From Diplolepis rosae (lineage: Eukaryota; Arthropoda; Insecta; Hymenoptera; Diplolepididae): 64,000 nucleotides of DNA. The first letter of the stretch is position 1; each line of letters begins with the position of its first letter. The notes beneath the pieces are model-generated. The model saw only the letters and a program-made list of their open reading frames with translations. It ran no database searches and was not told where the DNA came from. The stretch lies in assembly GCA_030998225.1 (NCBI GenBank), contig JAPYXD010000484.1:8928001-8992000 (forward strand), read 5' to 3'. Below are positions 52,076-63,556 of the stretch, piece by piece. The translations under genes and the position numbers were made by a program.

Positions 52076-54722
52076 TATAATTATCTCGATATCTCAATTT
52101 TAAAGTTTACTTCTACGCAAAGATTCTTGTCAGTCTTGATAAGGACTGAAGCCTATATATATACTTTAGGACTGCGCAAACATTCATTTTCTTAATTAAA
52201 TAAAAAAACACAATCAAGAAATTTCTTGAAATTAAAGTTACTTTTCATTGACCGTATCGTAATGCACAAATTTGTTTGATTCAAAGAAATTTTTTTTTTC
52301 AATCAAAGAAACTTTTTTCTGAGTGTATAAACATTTTGGAGTAGACAGACGTTCCTTATTATTGTCTATTTTAAAATTATGAATGAAATGATGGCTTTAT
52401 TTTTACTGCGGAGAATTTTTTCTTGTTATAAGCACATGTCATTTCTTCACATTTGGGTCCCTTTTGCGATTTTCTCATACCAATTTAGAGAATTAAAATT
52501 ATCCACAAGAAATAGCAATTAGCCGATAATGTCACGTGAAAATATAAATTGGTGTACCGTATACAAACCTCGAAACGTACACTTTAAAAAAGTGAAAAAT
52601 TTGTTGAATTAGAAATTAAAACTTCGCCAAGAAAACAAAATTTCTCTATACTGAAGCACAAGGCTGGTCGAAATGTAGCGAAATCTGCTCTATAAACTAA
52701 CTGACGCGTTGTCTTTGTTAAGCAAATAACATTTACATTTACCTTCATTTGTTATTTTAATACGTGTTACACTAAAGACAAATGCTTTATATAAACTATA
52801 ATATTTTTCAAAATTAAAAAAAATTTTCCTTTAATTAAATATTTTTAATCCGGTTATTAGGTCAATGAATATTCGTTTTGTCTAATAACCGAACGCGTGT
52901 CCGGCGTTACATTGCACTGATTTTTGAAGAAGAAACAGAAAGAGACAGAGAAGAAAGAAGCTACACTAAAAAAAAAAACGAACAGGAAGAGAAAAAAGAA
53001 GCTGCATTAAAGAAAAAATAGGAACAGCAAGAAAAAAGAGACTCCACGTTAAGGGAAAATCAAAAGCAGGACTACAAGAAAAAATCTTTGAAAAGAAAGA
53101 AAGAAGAATAAAACAAAAAACCAGCAAAAAAACGAAGAAGCAGAAGTGTTAAATAAATATTTCATTATGTAAATGTAAAGCAAGATTCATAGAAAAAAAA
53201 TTGGCAAAATAAATTAAACCTATTCAATAGACCTCAAAAGAATGAAGTTCATTAACAATTCTATTTGTAAAATCTTTTCAATATTTTTTTTTATAAGCAT
53301 TATTTAATGAAGAGAATTATTAAAGTGGATTATTCAGATTTAACACAACTCTGAAATTTTTGTTATAGTAGGCAGGACACATACATCAAAATAATCGCGG
53401 CAGTTCTTGATTCCGCATCGCATTTAGAACGATTAATACGAAAAATTGAATGACATTTCCTTAGACGTCCGGCTGTTGGTGCTTTTACCTTAATATTTCT
53501 GGGCTGATGTTTCAAAAATGTAAATAAATCCTACATTACAGTTTGTTGATTTGTTCTAGATTCAGAAAGTTTCGATATTCGCTTCCTTTTTGCTTCGATA
53601 CGGTTCTCGGTTCTATACCCAGACATGTCTACCCCTTTATTGCAAAAAAAATTTTATTTTTCATAAAACTTAATATGGTTGAAAAACAAAATCAAACACC
53701 AAATTGGAAATAAATGGAATACCTATAATTCTGCCCACATAATGCTGAATGATTTTCAGTCAACTCCTAAAATTATCTATATACATACATATACTCGGAT
53801 TGATTAAACTGGTGATTTTTCCCTCATAGTACAGTAAATAAAGACATTTCACTTGAATAAAATACGTAATGGCTAAAATTTTGAGGGAATGTCAGGGGAC
53901 ATATTGCGAGTCTAAAACTTGCATTTTCTCGTACAATAAAGTTGTAAAGACCATATTTGTTCTTCGCGAGATTATTTATAAAGTTATGTTCGGATCAAAC
54001 TCATAGGTCAATTAGGTCGATCACCATGGTCGGTCAAAGAGCAAAGATAAAGGGTGGTTTTTAGTTTTTCGCGAATAACATGAAACCAAAAAGTTTTTAG
54101 ATAATTGCAAGAATTGCGAAATCGTATCCAAGCAGTATGCGAGAAAACTTTTCCGTAAAATAATCAACATGAAATATCAATATATATTAATAAATAGGAA
54201 ATATAAGGAAAAGAAAAAATATCGGAAATTTTAGTACGCATGCGCTAATTATATACATGTACTTCCTGTTTTTGCAATCATTTTTGCTCACTGTACGCAG
54301 TGAAAATTGTTTTTATTAATTCTTTGAAGGAAATAACGATGTTTCATTTTTTTTTCCGAACAAAATTGAATTCAAATAAAAGAAAGAATAATGTTTCTAT
54401 TAATTATAAGTCTTCTAAAGTTAATAATTGTATATACTTCTGATTACAAATTCAAATAATTCTCTATAAAAATGATTTCAATTTGAATATTCACTTAAAT
54501 ATCCACAATTCCCAGTATTTTATTGTACAAATATAAAATATATTTTAACTTTGGCTGGTTTATGTGAATAAAGGTATAAAAAACTTCACATATCTTGATA
54601 TACTATCTCAAATTTAGTTTCAAATTATAACTACCTCTTTTCATCAACCTTTGCTACTGAAATGAAATTCTAAATCTATGAAAATATAACTAATACGTGG
54701 CAAGAGAAGATTATAATATTAG
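52076..54722. other. Non-coding stretch
   Basis: No gene. Positions 52920-53110 translate to a lysine/glutamate-rich stretch (EEETERDREERSY, EQEEKKEAALKKK) broken by stops. It may be a coiled-coil relic or simply purine-rich DNA. A TTTGATTCAAAG patch is at 52258-52325. Confidence 0.3.
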
Positions 54723-54760
54723 TGCGTCAATTTACCCGACATGGCGGGTAAATTGACGCA
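54723..54760. repeat. Perfect 16-bp hairpin
   Basis: TGCGTCAATTTACCCG and its exact complement are separated by ACATGG. There is no T-run after it in either direction, so this is not a typical terminator. It is an isolated small foldback. Confidence 0.6.
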
Positions 54761-55365
54761 GGTGCAGTCCTTCGGAAATCTGAATAAAAACCTGCTTTAA
54801 TAATTTTCAATGCAATCTTTATCCATTGGAAAGTATAGAAAAGATATCCAGCTATTAAATAAATATTTTTTCATAATTTTTAGTCATATCCTTTCTTTTT
54901 AAACTCGCACTTTCTATTAGGTGCGCCAATTTCGCCGCTTCTCCCCTATGTACTGCATGTACGGTTTTTGCAAAAACATAATTTAATAATGTTTTTTTAA
55001 TGTACTGTAACGTTTTCTTTTATATTCACAATAGTTTGAAATATTTTCTCCAATTCTCTTTTTTCATAATCCACTATGCAATTCGTTCCAAAATAATTAC
55101 ACACCTTGAAATCCTGCCATTTGCCTCAATTATTTATTCTAATCACAATAATATCAAAATTTCAGGACAAGAGAAACCTAGTCTACTAACCTGTTTACCA
55201 GTTCCGCCTTTTTTCTACTGATAGATTGCTTCCCACAACTTACCCATCGTTTAATTATCCTCATGCTGTTTTCTTCTACTGTATTCTTTGGCATTTTTGC
55301 AATTTTGCACCAGGTATTTAATTCTCATTTGTTTTCACAGCAAAAAATGCCAAACTTACATTTAT

Positions 55366-56922
55366 CTGCCGTGCAAATGAAAATGAGCGTATCTGTAGAA
55401 GAGCCAACTTTACACTGGAAGCGAAAAACCACTATGACATACTACACTCATATTTTAACCAGTTTTTTGAAACCAAAAGTGGCTGCTTACATAAAAAACA
55501 CTGCCTTTTTAGATTTTGCAAAAAGAAAGACGTACTTTTATAACTTTCAGTGAGAATTTGCAGTTACGCTAACCTATAATTTCAACTACTTGGACTGGAA
55601 ATACCGCATCTGCTACAAAAACTTTTAAACAATTGTAAATCACTCCATATCATCAGAAAAGACAAATAAAATATCCAATTTTCTATATATGTAGATAAAT
55701 CTGCTGAATGATATATAAGAATATCAAAATTTGCATTTATCGAACTGTAGAGAAATTCTAATATTATGTTACACATTTTAACTAATAGTTTGTACGAATT
55801 TTTTTCAATAAAAAATTCCTTAATTTCTTAATTAGTAAATTTATTATTATTTGCAGTTTATGAATTTGTTACATGACTGCTTGATATTTTATAACTTTAT
55901 TACGTAAATTAATGTTAGTTAATGGGACTAAAAAAGGGAACACTATTTTCTGGTGAATTTTGTACTTTTTAATTCACATAATGCAATCACATTTTTTATT
56001 ACATTTGATATTTTCTTGATTAGAATAACACTTAAAACGATGGTTAAGCTATTGAATCACATGTTTTTAAAACTTTTTATAGTTATTCAAAAGTTATACT
56101 TAAAAGGAAACTTAAATCCTGATCACATTTTTTAAAGCCTTATTCACTTATCATAGAAATTAATATTTAAGAAAATATTTAAAATAAAGAGTCGAAACGA
56201 AATTTTAAATAATCCACTTAAAACGAATACATACTGTATACTAATCATAATCTTGTAATTTAAAACATATATATTTGACATTTATAGCGATGTTGTAATA
56301 TTACATTTGTCGCTTTCTAACTGATTCACTGAAAACAATTTCAAATAAACTTTCTGAGGCAAATTCAGTAAAGTGTTTTCTTTATCAGGCAGTGATATTG
56401 CCAAAACCCTATTAAAAAAAACATGATTGTCAAAAAAATTTTCCCTCCATAACCTTCAAAACAAACAACCGTTGCCATCAAACAATTATCTGAAGTTAAA
56501 TTTATCTACGCACATCTAAATATGTTTAAAATATAAATTATCATAAACAGTAATTGACATTACACATTTTTTTACTGAATATTAACACTATACTTACTGA
56601 AAATAAACGAAACAAACGCAAGACCAGAAACCATACTGGTAGCGTGTTTACAAAACACTATTTCATGTAAAAGCGTAACTGAACGGCGCGCATGTGTAGC
56701 ATGACGCGGACTCCCATCTTCAACTTACAATTCTTTCCATTTGCATAGTCTATTCTCCTCACAGATACGATAAACTATTTCTCAAAAATTCAGTACTTTG
56801 TGTTATCAATTTTTATTTATCTCATACATATTTAAGTAAAGGGAAGTATCATAAACATACTAACGACTTTATCTCAATTTTGACAAAAATTACGAATACG
56901 CTCATTTTCATTTGCACGGCAG
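55366..56922. mobile_element. 1.56-kb TIR element, TTAT flanks
   Basis: CTGCCGTGCAAATGAAAATG (then AGCGTAT) at the left is exactly inverted at 56896-56922. TTAT is present immediately outside both ends. The 27-bp perfect ends and 4-bp flank indicate a DNA transposon. The interior is AT-rich and codes for nothing recognisable, although short frames cross the left end. Confidence 0.7.
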
Positions 56923-56956
56923 TTATCTTGACAGCATTATTATTATTTTTGGTTCA

Positions 56957-57355
56957 CACGGAAAAAAATAGAGTGTCAAACTTTAAGTGTCAAAATTTAG
57001 GTAGTCCGTTTTATATTGCAGATAGTACGACGTACTATCTATAATTTTTTCGTGATAGTCAGGGAGACCATAATTTTATAGTCTGTTTGAATATCGACAG
57101 AATGTCAGGTTTACATTCTGAAATAGTTAACCTGTCAACACTTACACTCCGGGATAATCGAGCTAACGCTCCTGAGATACTCAGGTTTATATTCCAGGAT
57201 TGTGATACACTCTGGGAGAGTCAATCTGAACATCTAGTTTTGACACTTCACAGATAGTACGTTACACTATGTAGAATGTTGTCCCATGATTAAAACTCAA
57301 ATATAATGAGGTTGACATTCCATATATTCAAGTTGACTACACATTTTTTTTCGTG
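56957..57355. repeat. CACGG-type MITE with internal palindromes
   Basis: The left end CACGGAAAAAAATAGAGTGT and right end ACACATTTTTTTTCGTG are inverted (one terminal change). Flanks are CA and TA, so the duplication is not exact. The interior has dyads such as GATAGTAC-GAC-GTACTATC. Confidence 0.6.
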
Positions 57356-57938
57356 TATGAGTTCCGCCATTGTTATTTATAAGTCATTACAAGTATTTAA
57401 CTATTCATTGTGCATTATGGATAAAAAATACGTAATTCAGTTTGCTGTTCGTGGGTATATACCACCAAAAACCGTCAGAAGGAATGTGTGCCCATTCATC
57501 GGTTTCCGAAGAGAGCAAATGCTGGACAACGATGTATAGAAGCTTGCGCGAACTTTTACTTGTCGAGGTTAGAATACCTACAAGTAATGGAAAGGCAATA
57601 TTTTGTTTGTCATCGACATTTCCATGAACAATATTACTAACAAAAGAGAAATGGTGCCTTTCTTTTAAAGTGCGGTTTTTTTCAATTTTGAAATCAAAAG
57701 TAGTCTATCTACGTACGCTTTTATCTCCTCTACCATTTCCCAAATTTTAGGAACAAAATTGTATGTACTTTAGAGACAAACATGTGGAAACCTAAAATAA
57801 ATAAAATTTGCTAATTTTCTAAGTATCACATACTCTTAAGGCTCGCAGTTCGTTGTGAAGGAAATTATTCTGTATATCTTCTGAAAATAAAAATAAAAAC
57901 TAAAGATATTTTTGATTTTTATTTATTCCAACAAAACC
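57356..57938. other. Non-coding stretch
   Basis: Nothing recognised. Short frames at 57306-57627 on the plus strand overlap one another in different phases and show no family motif. Confidence 0.3.
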
Positions 57939-58037
57939 AAGATTTAATGCAAAATTGTGAAAATGTAGTTCAAGAGTGAAAAGGTAATATCAACTTTTCA
58001 CTCTTGAATTACATTTTCCCAATTTGAATTAAATCTT
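57939..58037 (+). ncRNA. 99-nt pre-miRNA-like hairpin (candidate)
   Basis: The two 44-45-nt arms differ at only a handful of positions with a single-base bulge, closing on a loop of about 10 nt. The arms include AAAATGTAGTTCAAGAGTGA and the complement of TCACTCTTGAATTACATTTT. Size and shape are those of an animal pre-miRNA, but a tiny foldback transposon gives the same picture in a region this rich in MITEs. Strand is undetermined. Confidence 0.35.
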
Positions 58038-58065
58038 CAATTTCCTTTCAATTATATTATCCGTA

Positions 58066-58337
58066 CTCTCTAAATTTGAATCAGTCAAAATCTACTGATT
58101 ATCAGTGAAATTTGACTGATTCAAATAGCTAAAAAGAGGTTACTGTGAATCAGTCAAATTTCACTGATTATTTCAGTGAAAATTGACTGATTTGATAGTG
58201 AAAAATATTTTTTCCACTGGTGAATCAGTGAAAATGAACTGATTTAACAGTGAAAAATACTTTTTCACTGATGAATGAGTGAAAAGGCAAATCATTGATT
58301 CAATCAGTGAAAATTTGACTGATTCACATTTAGAGGG
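58066..58337. repeat. 272-bp CTCTCTAAA MITE, TA duplication
   Basis: CTCTCTAAATTTGAATCAGT and its complement (with GAGGG at the right) are flanked by TA. The interior repeats TCAGTGAAAATTGACTGA dyads. It is the closest relative of 60331-60452 (shared GTTACTGTRAATCAGTCAAA). Confidence 0.75.
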
Positions 58338-59054
58338 TAGCGCATTTAAAGAACCTACATGTACACGTATATGAACTAAAACGTTCACATGTAATGATAG
58401 TTCATAATCACAGTTGTACGCGGCGCTAGTTGCCATTCGACCACCATGTATACATTAGGTTTGCACGGCCTGACACTCATCGTCTAAACCTGTCATATGC
58501 TTAATCTGTTGAGGAATCAAGCTGTACTAGATTTTCGATCCTGTAATTCAAACTTACAGTCCCCTTCATTGTGAAGATCCCTTCTATCCTCAACGGAGAA
58601 AAGACCAGGCACACTCATTTCTCCCTTTTCGTTGAATCACATGTAATCTCTTCTGATGTTAGAATCAACTCCCGTCTAGAGTGGATCAAAATCTTTAACG
58701 ACAAAGAGCCGTACCTCGAGTGATTGAAAAATATGCACAAAAAAAACGATTCTTTGTCAAGGCCGCAACGAGCGCACTTGGATTTTCCATTGCCTCTCAT
58801 GTCTATGGTAATATGATTGAGAATCAATTTGTTTCATTAATTTATCGGGAATCTACATCAGAATAGAAGGCGAGTATCTCCACCCATGTTTGAAACAGGA
58901 TTTGCATTTGCGTGATTCATCAGCAAACAATTATGTGACTTCAGAGATTAAACGACAGAAACTTCTCATGTTTTAGTAAAATTATAATATCGTATGAAAA
59001 AAAACTACTGAATAATAGATGCATTGTTTATTGAACGCTTTTAATTAACAAATT

Positions 59055-59083
59055 CTTAAATTTTTCTGTTACAGGTAAGTGTT
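59055..59083 (+). promoter_or_regulatory. Recursive (ratchet-type) splice site, 59074|59075
   Basis: A T-rich tract (TTTTTCTGTTACAG) is joined directly to GTAAGTG, a zero-length exon matching the ratchet-site consensus of pyrimidine tract, CAG, GTAAGT known from long insect introns. It lies on the plus strand, the same as the orphan exon at 1625-1795. Confidence 0.45.
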
Positions 59084-59165
59084 CGAGAAAAACTGATCTC
59101 AAATTTCGGTGAAAAACGAGAAGAAAACATTCACTAGGAAATTCCGTGGGACATTTAGAAATTAA

Positions 59166-59720
59166 GGGGGTCCATCTGTGTAAAATTTTCGAAAAATCGA
59201 TTTTTTTTTGACATTTTTTGCATCTTTAAGATATGACTAATGGTGTCCTTAAGCAATTTTCATGAATTCAATCTAATTAAAGTGTGACAGGTCGCCAAAT
59301 GTACAAAGTTCTATTGTGTTTCCAAACTTTAAACGCGTTTTTCTAGAAACCATGTTTTTGAAATTTGTGGGCAGGATTGAAAAAAATCTACTTAACAGAT
59401 TGACTTGAAATTTTAACTGACTCATTTATAGAGATAACTGAAAAATAACAGAAATAATATTTTTTTTACTTTTTGTGTTTTAGATAACTGGTTCGAGCGG
59501 AATCTTGCCCACAATTTCGGTATTCCATTTTGAAGGGGTCACTTTCAATGCCCTTAATGAATACAAGCCTTCGGATTACACTATTGGAAAAATTTACTAT
59601 TATAATAAAACCACAAACCTTCAAAATAACGTTAAACTTATTCTCATTTTCAAATTAGTTCTCCTAACAAACATTCCCGAAAAAGCGTTCGAAATACCGC
59701 CCTCACACAGGTGGACCCCC
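59166..59720. mobile_element. 555-bp piggyBac-type MITE, TTAA duplication
   Basis: The ends GGGGGTCCATCTGTGT and ACACAGGTGGACCCCC are inverted and flanked on both sides by TTAA (59162-59165 and 59721-59724), the target duplication of piggyBac elements. The interior is AT-rich and without transposase. Confidence 0.8.
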
Positions 59721-59929
59721 TTAAGTAGACCCGTGAGTCGATTTTTGACGTAAAGAAATGCTCCTAAGAGGTAAGAAAACCATAAAGGACTTGTTTTAAT
59801 CAGAAGCTAGGATGAATTAATTAAAAAAAAAAATTAGACTGGATTAACATTTGTCAAATTCAAATACTTAATTTTTACAAGTTACAATAATAAGAAAAAA
59901 GTTACAGAAAGCGCATCTTAAAGTTGCTT

Positions 59930-60330
59930 AACTCGACGAGAGCCAGAGAGCAACAGCCCCGATACTCACTCCTACTCTGGATTTTATGATTTCTCACTTT
60001 CACTTTTCACTCTTTCTTCTCATCCATTTAAAATATACATTCTCGTGGTTTTGTCATATACAGCTGATAGACCACGGGCAGAGAACCATAGAGATATTAC
60101 AGATAGAGTCGACAAGCCATAGGCCGCTCTGTAAGTGGCAACGTCAGTCTGGAAACTCGATGAGAGCGAAAGAGAGAGTCGATGGCAGGTTTTTTCTGTC
60201 TTTGTCTACGCGTACCGCGTTAAAGAGAGACAGCCTGACCCTCTGAATCACTCTCTCTCTCTCACCCGAGCAGACAGGTTTCAGGCTGGCTTGTCTCCTC
60301 TGTCTGTCTCTGTCTGTCAAATAGATAAAA
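59930..60330 (+). promoter_or_regulatory. GA/TC-rich region, possible promoter
   Basis: It is rich in GAGAG and CTCTCT motifs (for example a CT run at about 60250-60262) and TCTGTCTGTC repeats, with CpG-containing GC-richer DNA. GAGA-type sequences are common in insect promoters. Open frames here lack protein features. Confidence 0.3.
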
Positions 60331-60452
60331 AAGGTTACTGTAAATCAGTCAAATTTCACTGATTATTTCAGTGAAAATTGACTGATTTGACAGTGAGAAA
60401 TATTTTTTTCACTGATGAATCAGTGAAATTTGACTGATTCAGATTTAGAGAG
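60331..60452 (+). repeat. Truncated CTCTCTAAA MITE
   Basis: It matches the right part of the element at 58066, beginning at GGTTACTGTAAATCAGTCAA and ending GATTTAGAGAG. The left half is missing, and TGTCTGTC repeat DNA adjoins the break. Confidence 0.65.
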
Positions 60453-62646
60453 CGTGTATGTGAAGTGCAGATATAATACGAGTGTTCCCCCCGTGCTATG
60501 TGCTATGAATAACATCTCTAGGTTTAGACCAAATCTGGACAGTTTTCAAAACTATTACTTTATTTATTTATCAATTTCAAGCAAGAAAAAGTATTGCAAT
60601 AATTTTCACTTTCATTACAGTAGATTATCGACATTTCTTCAAATTACATCATCATGAACTCTTATCAAGCCTTTGGGTAATATTTTCCAGTTTTATCGTT
60701 ATCATGTATTTATTTTTAAATTAAGGTTGAATGTAAGTCCCCTCCCCGTACAAATAGTAGAGTCCCGTGGGGCGCCGTCGAGCTATGCTGTTTGGAAAAA
60801 ATTTCATGGGCTCGCATGGTGAAAATTTTAGTGCGCTACTGGCTTAGAATTCGTAGTTAGTGTGTATACGTATAGTTACCAATGCTATGCCAGCGGCTGA
60901 CTGAGATCGTGCAACACTGCAATTTAAACCTAACTTTGATACGCGTTTGAATAGCTGGATGTCAAAGGTTATTGCTAACAGTTAAAAAAATGTCAGGTCA
61001 AGTTAGATGGCAAGGAAGATTTATAATGAACAAAACTTGAGACTATGAAGTGCGTCGAAATTCGGGACTGGTTGAAGCAAAGAAACGAAAATATTCTGCC
61101 GGCAATTTCACGTATGCTTCCAAGCTGGTTGTGTGTGTGTGTGTGTGTCGAGACCTACAGCAGACAAGCTGAAGAAAGGGAACAGTGCTGCCGGGTCGCG
61201 ATACTGTTACGTTTATCTGTTTGAAAGTGACTGAAATTTAAATGTTCTAAATTAAATTATCTATAAAACTGCACGGTGGAGAGATTTGATTTTTTTTTCA
61301 AAAATTCACATTTTCAAGCAGCACAAATACCGATATTTTTTTAATTTCTCTACCAGAGCGTTTAATTACTACAAATTAAAATGTGGAGAGTGCCTATGCA
61401 TTGCCCATGAATTACGTGTTAAAATAGTCAACTTTCACATTAATTATCTCTGCATCGGTACGGTTGGAAAATTTGAAATTAATTTAGCATATAAACTGGT
61501 TTAGCTTTCTGACTTTCGTTATAATATATTATTAATATTTTCACTGATAAGTATTTTTAATTAAACCTCAAGTTATTTTCCTACCAACTTGTGTATAAAC
61601 TTAATTCTATTGTTAATAACCATTATATTCTTACGCATAGTTTTTTACATATTTAAATACATAAATTATAAAGTATATAAAGCAAGAACAAGGATTTGAA
61701 ATACAGATACGGTGACAATCTTTCTTTGAAATATAAAATTTGATCTATTTTATGCTTACATTATAGACCTTACTATGACGCGTGCAGTGTTGAATTCGAA
61801 GTCAAATACAAAGCGATTCGAAATTAAATCTTATATACTAAAGAAAGTGGCGCTAATGTATTAAGCTCTGATAAACTTCGTGCGAACGAGTCGCAAGACA
61901 AAACGACTTCCTTGTTATGTTTAACATTCTCTTAGATTACATCTCGCTTTTAAATAAACATCGACGACAATACCAAAACTGATGTTTAGAATTAATAAGG
62001 GTTAAATTTCACTTATTATTTTACAAACATTCCCTACATTATGCATTATTAAGTAAACCATACGAATCCCAAATTTATAAAAACTGGAAATTTAAAAATG
62101 TGACTACGTATTTAAATAGTTTATTTGTTTAAAATACCGAATTATTATAATATGATTGTAGATATTTATTTATACAAAGTTTTTTCCTATACCTATCCGA
62201 AACAGGACTGATGATTTTATCTTCAGTTTCCCCAATACTATCAACGTTTTATTAAAAATTCTCCTTATTACTTTTTAATTCAATTTTGGGTCTGCTTTCA
62301 AAAGAGGCAATTTTGATGCAAGTTTATCCTTGCCGGAAATTTCTTGTCTGCTACTATATTTTAAGAATAAATGAAGTTTCTTTGCAGTTTTAGAGAAAAT
62401 AAGGAATACTTGAGTATTACAAGTATTATGAAAACTAGCTATACACTAAGGCAAGAAAGTCGATTGAAGCTATTGTTAAAAATAGAAAAAATAGATTTTA
62501 TCATCAACAAAATTTAAATCATTAGAATTTGTTTCTTTTGAAATATACTAAAGATAATAATGAACAGGACTTATATTGACCCTTAGTATTAATATTCAAA
62601 TATTGTTGATGTTCTTAGTTGGCTTTAAAGTCTAGAAAAAATGTAA
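60453..62646. other. Non-coding stretch
   Basis: It contains a (GT)n microsatellite at about 61130-61148. A moderately GC-rich patch at 60740-61200 has no sustained frame. No gene is supported. Confidence 0.35.
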
Positions 62647-62702
62647 CTCAAAGTTTCATATTTTCAAACGTTTCGACTCAGATTGGAGCCCTCATCAGTG
62701 AG
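62647..62702 (-). ncRNA. Type I hammerhead ribozyme motif
   Basis: On the minus strand: CTCA (helix I, 5' side), CTGATGA, G, helix II GGCTC/GAGTC around a 6-nt loop, GAAA, helix III GTTT/AAAC with one bulged C, then TT at the cleavage position and TGAG (helix I, 3' side). All invariant core bases (CUGAUGA, GAAA, UH with H = U) are present and all three helices can form. Hammerheads of this minimal kind occur in Penelope-like retroelements and in small retrozymes. The short helix III with a bulge makes activity uncertain; tandem dimer action is common for such minimal motifs. Confidence 0.6.
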
Positions 62703-62730
62703 AATTTATTTCTCCAAAAAATACAAAGGG

Positions 62731-63265
62731 AGAAACTTAAAAATTTGCACGAGTGACCGATAAACATTGTGATAAAAAATGATATTAACGAATTGCAAGT
62801 GTGAAACTATAAAATTGGTCTAAATAACTAAATTTGCAGAAAAATGAAACTGTACAAAAAATTTTTCTGTAAAAATACTAAGGGGAGAAACTTAAAAAAT
62901 TGCACATGTGACGGATAAACATTGTGGTAAAAACGATTTAAATAAATTGTACATGTAAAACTATAAAATTGGTCTTAATAACTAAATTTATAAGAAAAAT
63001 AAGAACAGTGCAAAAAAATTTTCCTGTAAAATTACTAAGGGCAGAAACTTAAAAAATAGCACGTGTGACGGATAAACATTGTGGTAAAAACGATATAAAT
63101 AAATTGTACACCTGAAACTGTCTAAACTAAATTTACAAAAAATAAAAACTGTACAAAAATTTTTTCTATAAAAATATGAAGAGAAGAAACTTAAAAAAAT
63201 TTCACGTGTGAAGGATAAACATTGTGATAACAAACGATATAACGTGTGTGTACGTGTGAAAGCTG
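62731..63265. repeat. Tandem repeat, about 3.5 units of 142-157 bp
   Basis: The marker AGAAACTTAAAAA starts at 62731, 62886, 63043 and 63185 (spacing 155, 157, 142). Each unit continues GTGACGGATAAACATTGTGG-like and ends near TGTAAAATTACTAAGGG. It begins 30 bp from the hammerhead motif, but the units themselves contain no hammerhead core. Confidence 0.75.
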
Positions 63266-63282
63266 TAAAAACGGTCTAAAGA

Positions 63283-63556
63283 CAGTCAAGTCTCGTTTAT
63301 TTCAAGTCTTGTTTATTTCAAGTCTCGTTTATCTCAAGTTGATCGTCTTGTTTATTTCAAGTTTTACGTTTCCCTCCACGCCCCACTATTTTACTGTCAC
63401 GTGATGCTCTGAGGAGGGCTCGGAAGAAGTGAGAGGAGTGGGGGTGAGGTGTATGCAGTCGCTATGGCAACTGAGGCAGTGGTGGGAACCCCTCACGACT
63501 TGAAATAAACAAGACCCTCTCGTTTCGGGGTACTTGAAATAAACGAGACTCGACTG
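63283..63556. repeat. 274-bp foldback MITE, CAGTCAAGTCTCG ends
   Basis: CAGTCAAGTCTCGTTTATTT and complement of CAGTCGAGTCTCGTTTATTT form the ends. Further copies of TCTTGTTTATTTCAAGT are repeated inside both arms. The CAGTCGA-type end recalls pogo/Tigger-related MITEs. Right flank is TA, left flank GA. Confidence 0.7.

Noticed and set aside
52910..53150. Coiled-coil protein gene from a Lys/Glu-rich frame
   Set aside because: Stops interrupt it and purine-rich DNA alone would give the same residues.
58260..58290. CTGATGAATGAGTGAAAA and similar strings in the CACTG/CAGTG MITEs (also 25640, 60410)
   Set aside because: They arise from the MITE's own TCAGTGAA repeats. The space between the boxes is six bases, too short for a stem-loop.
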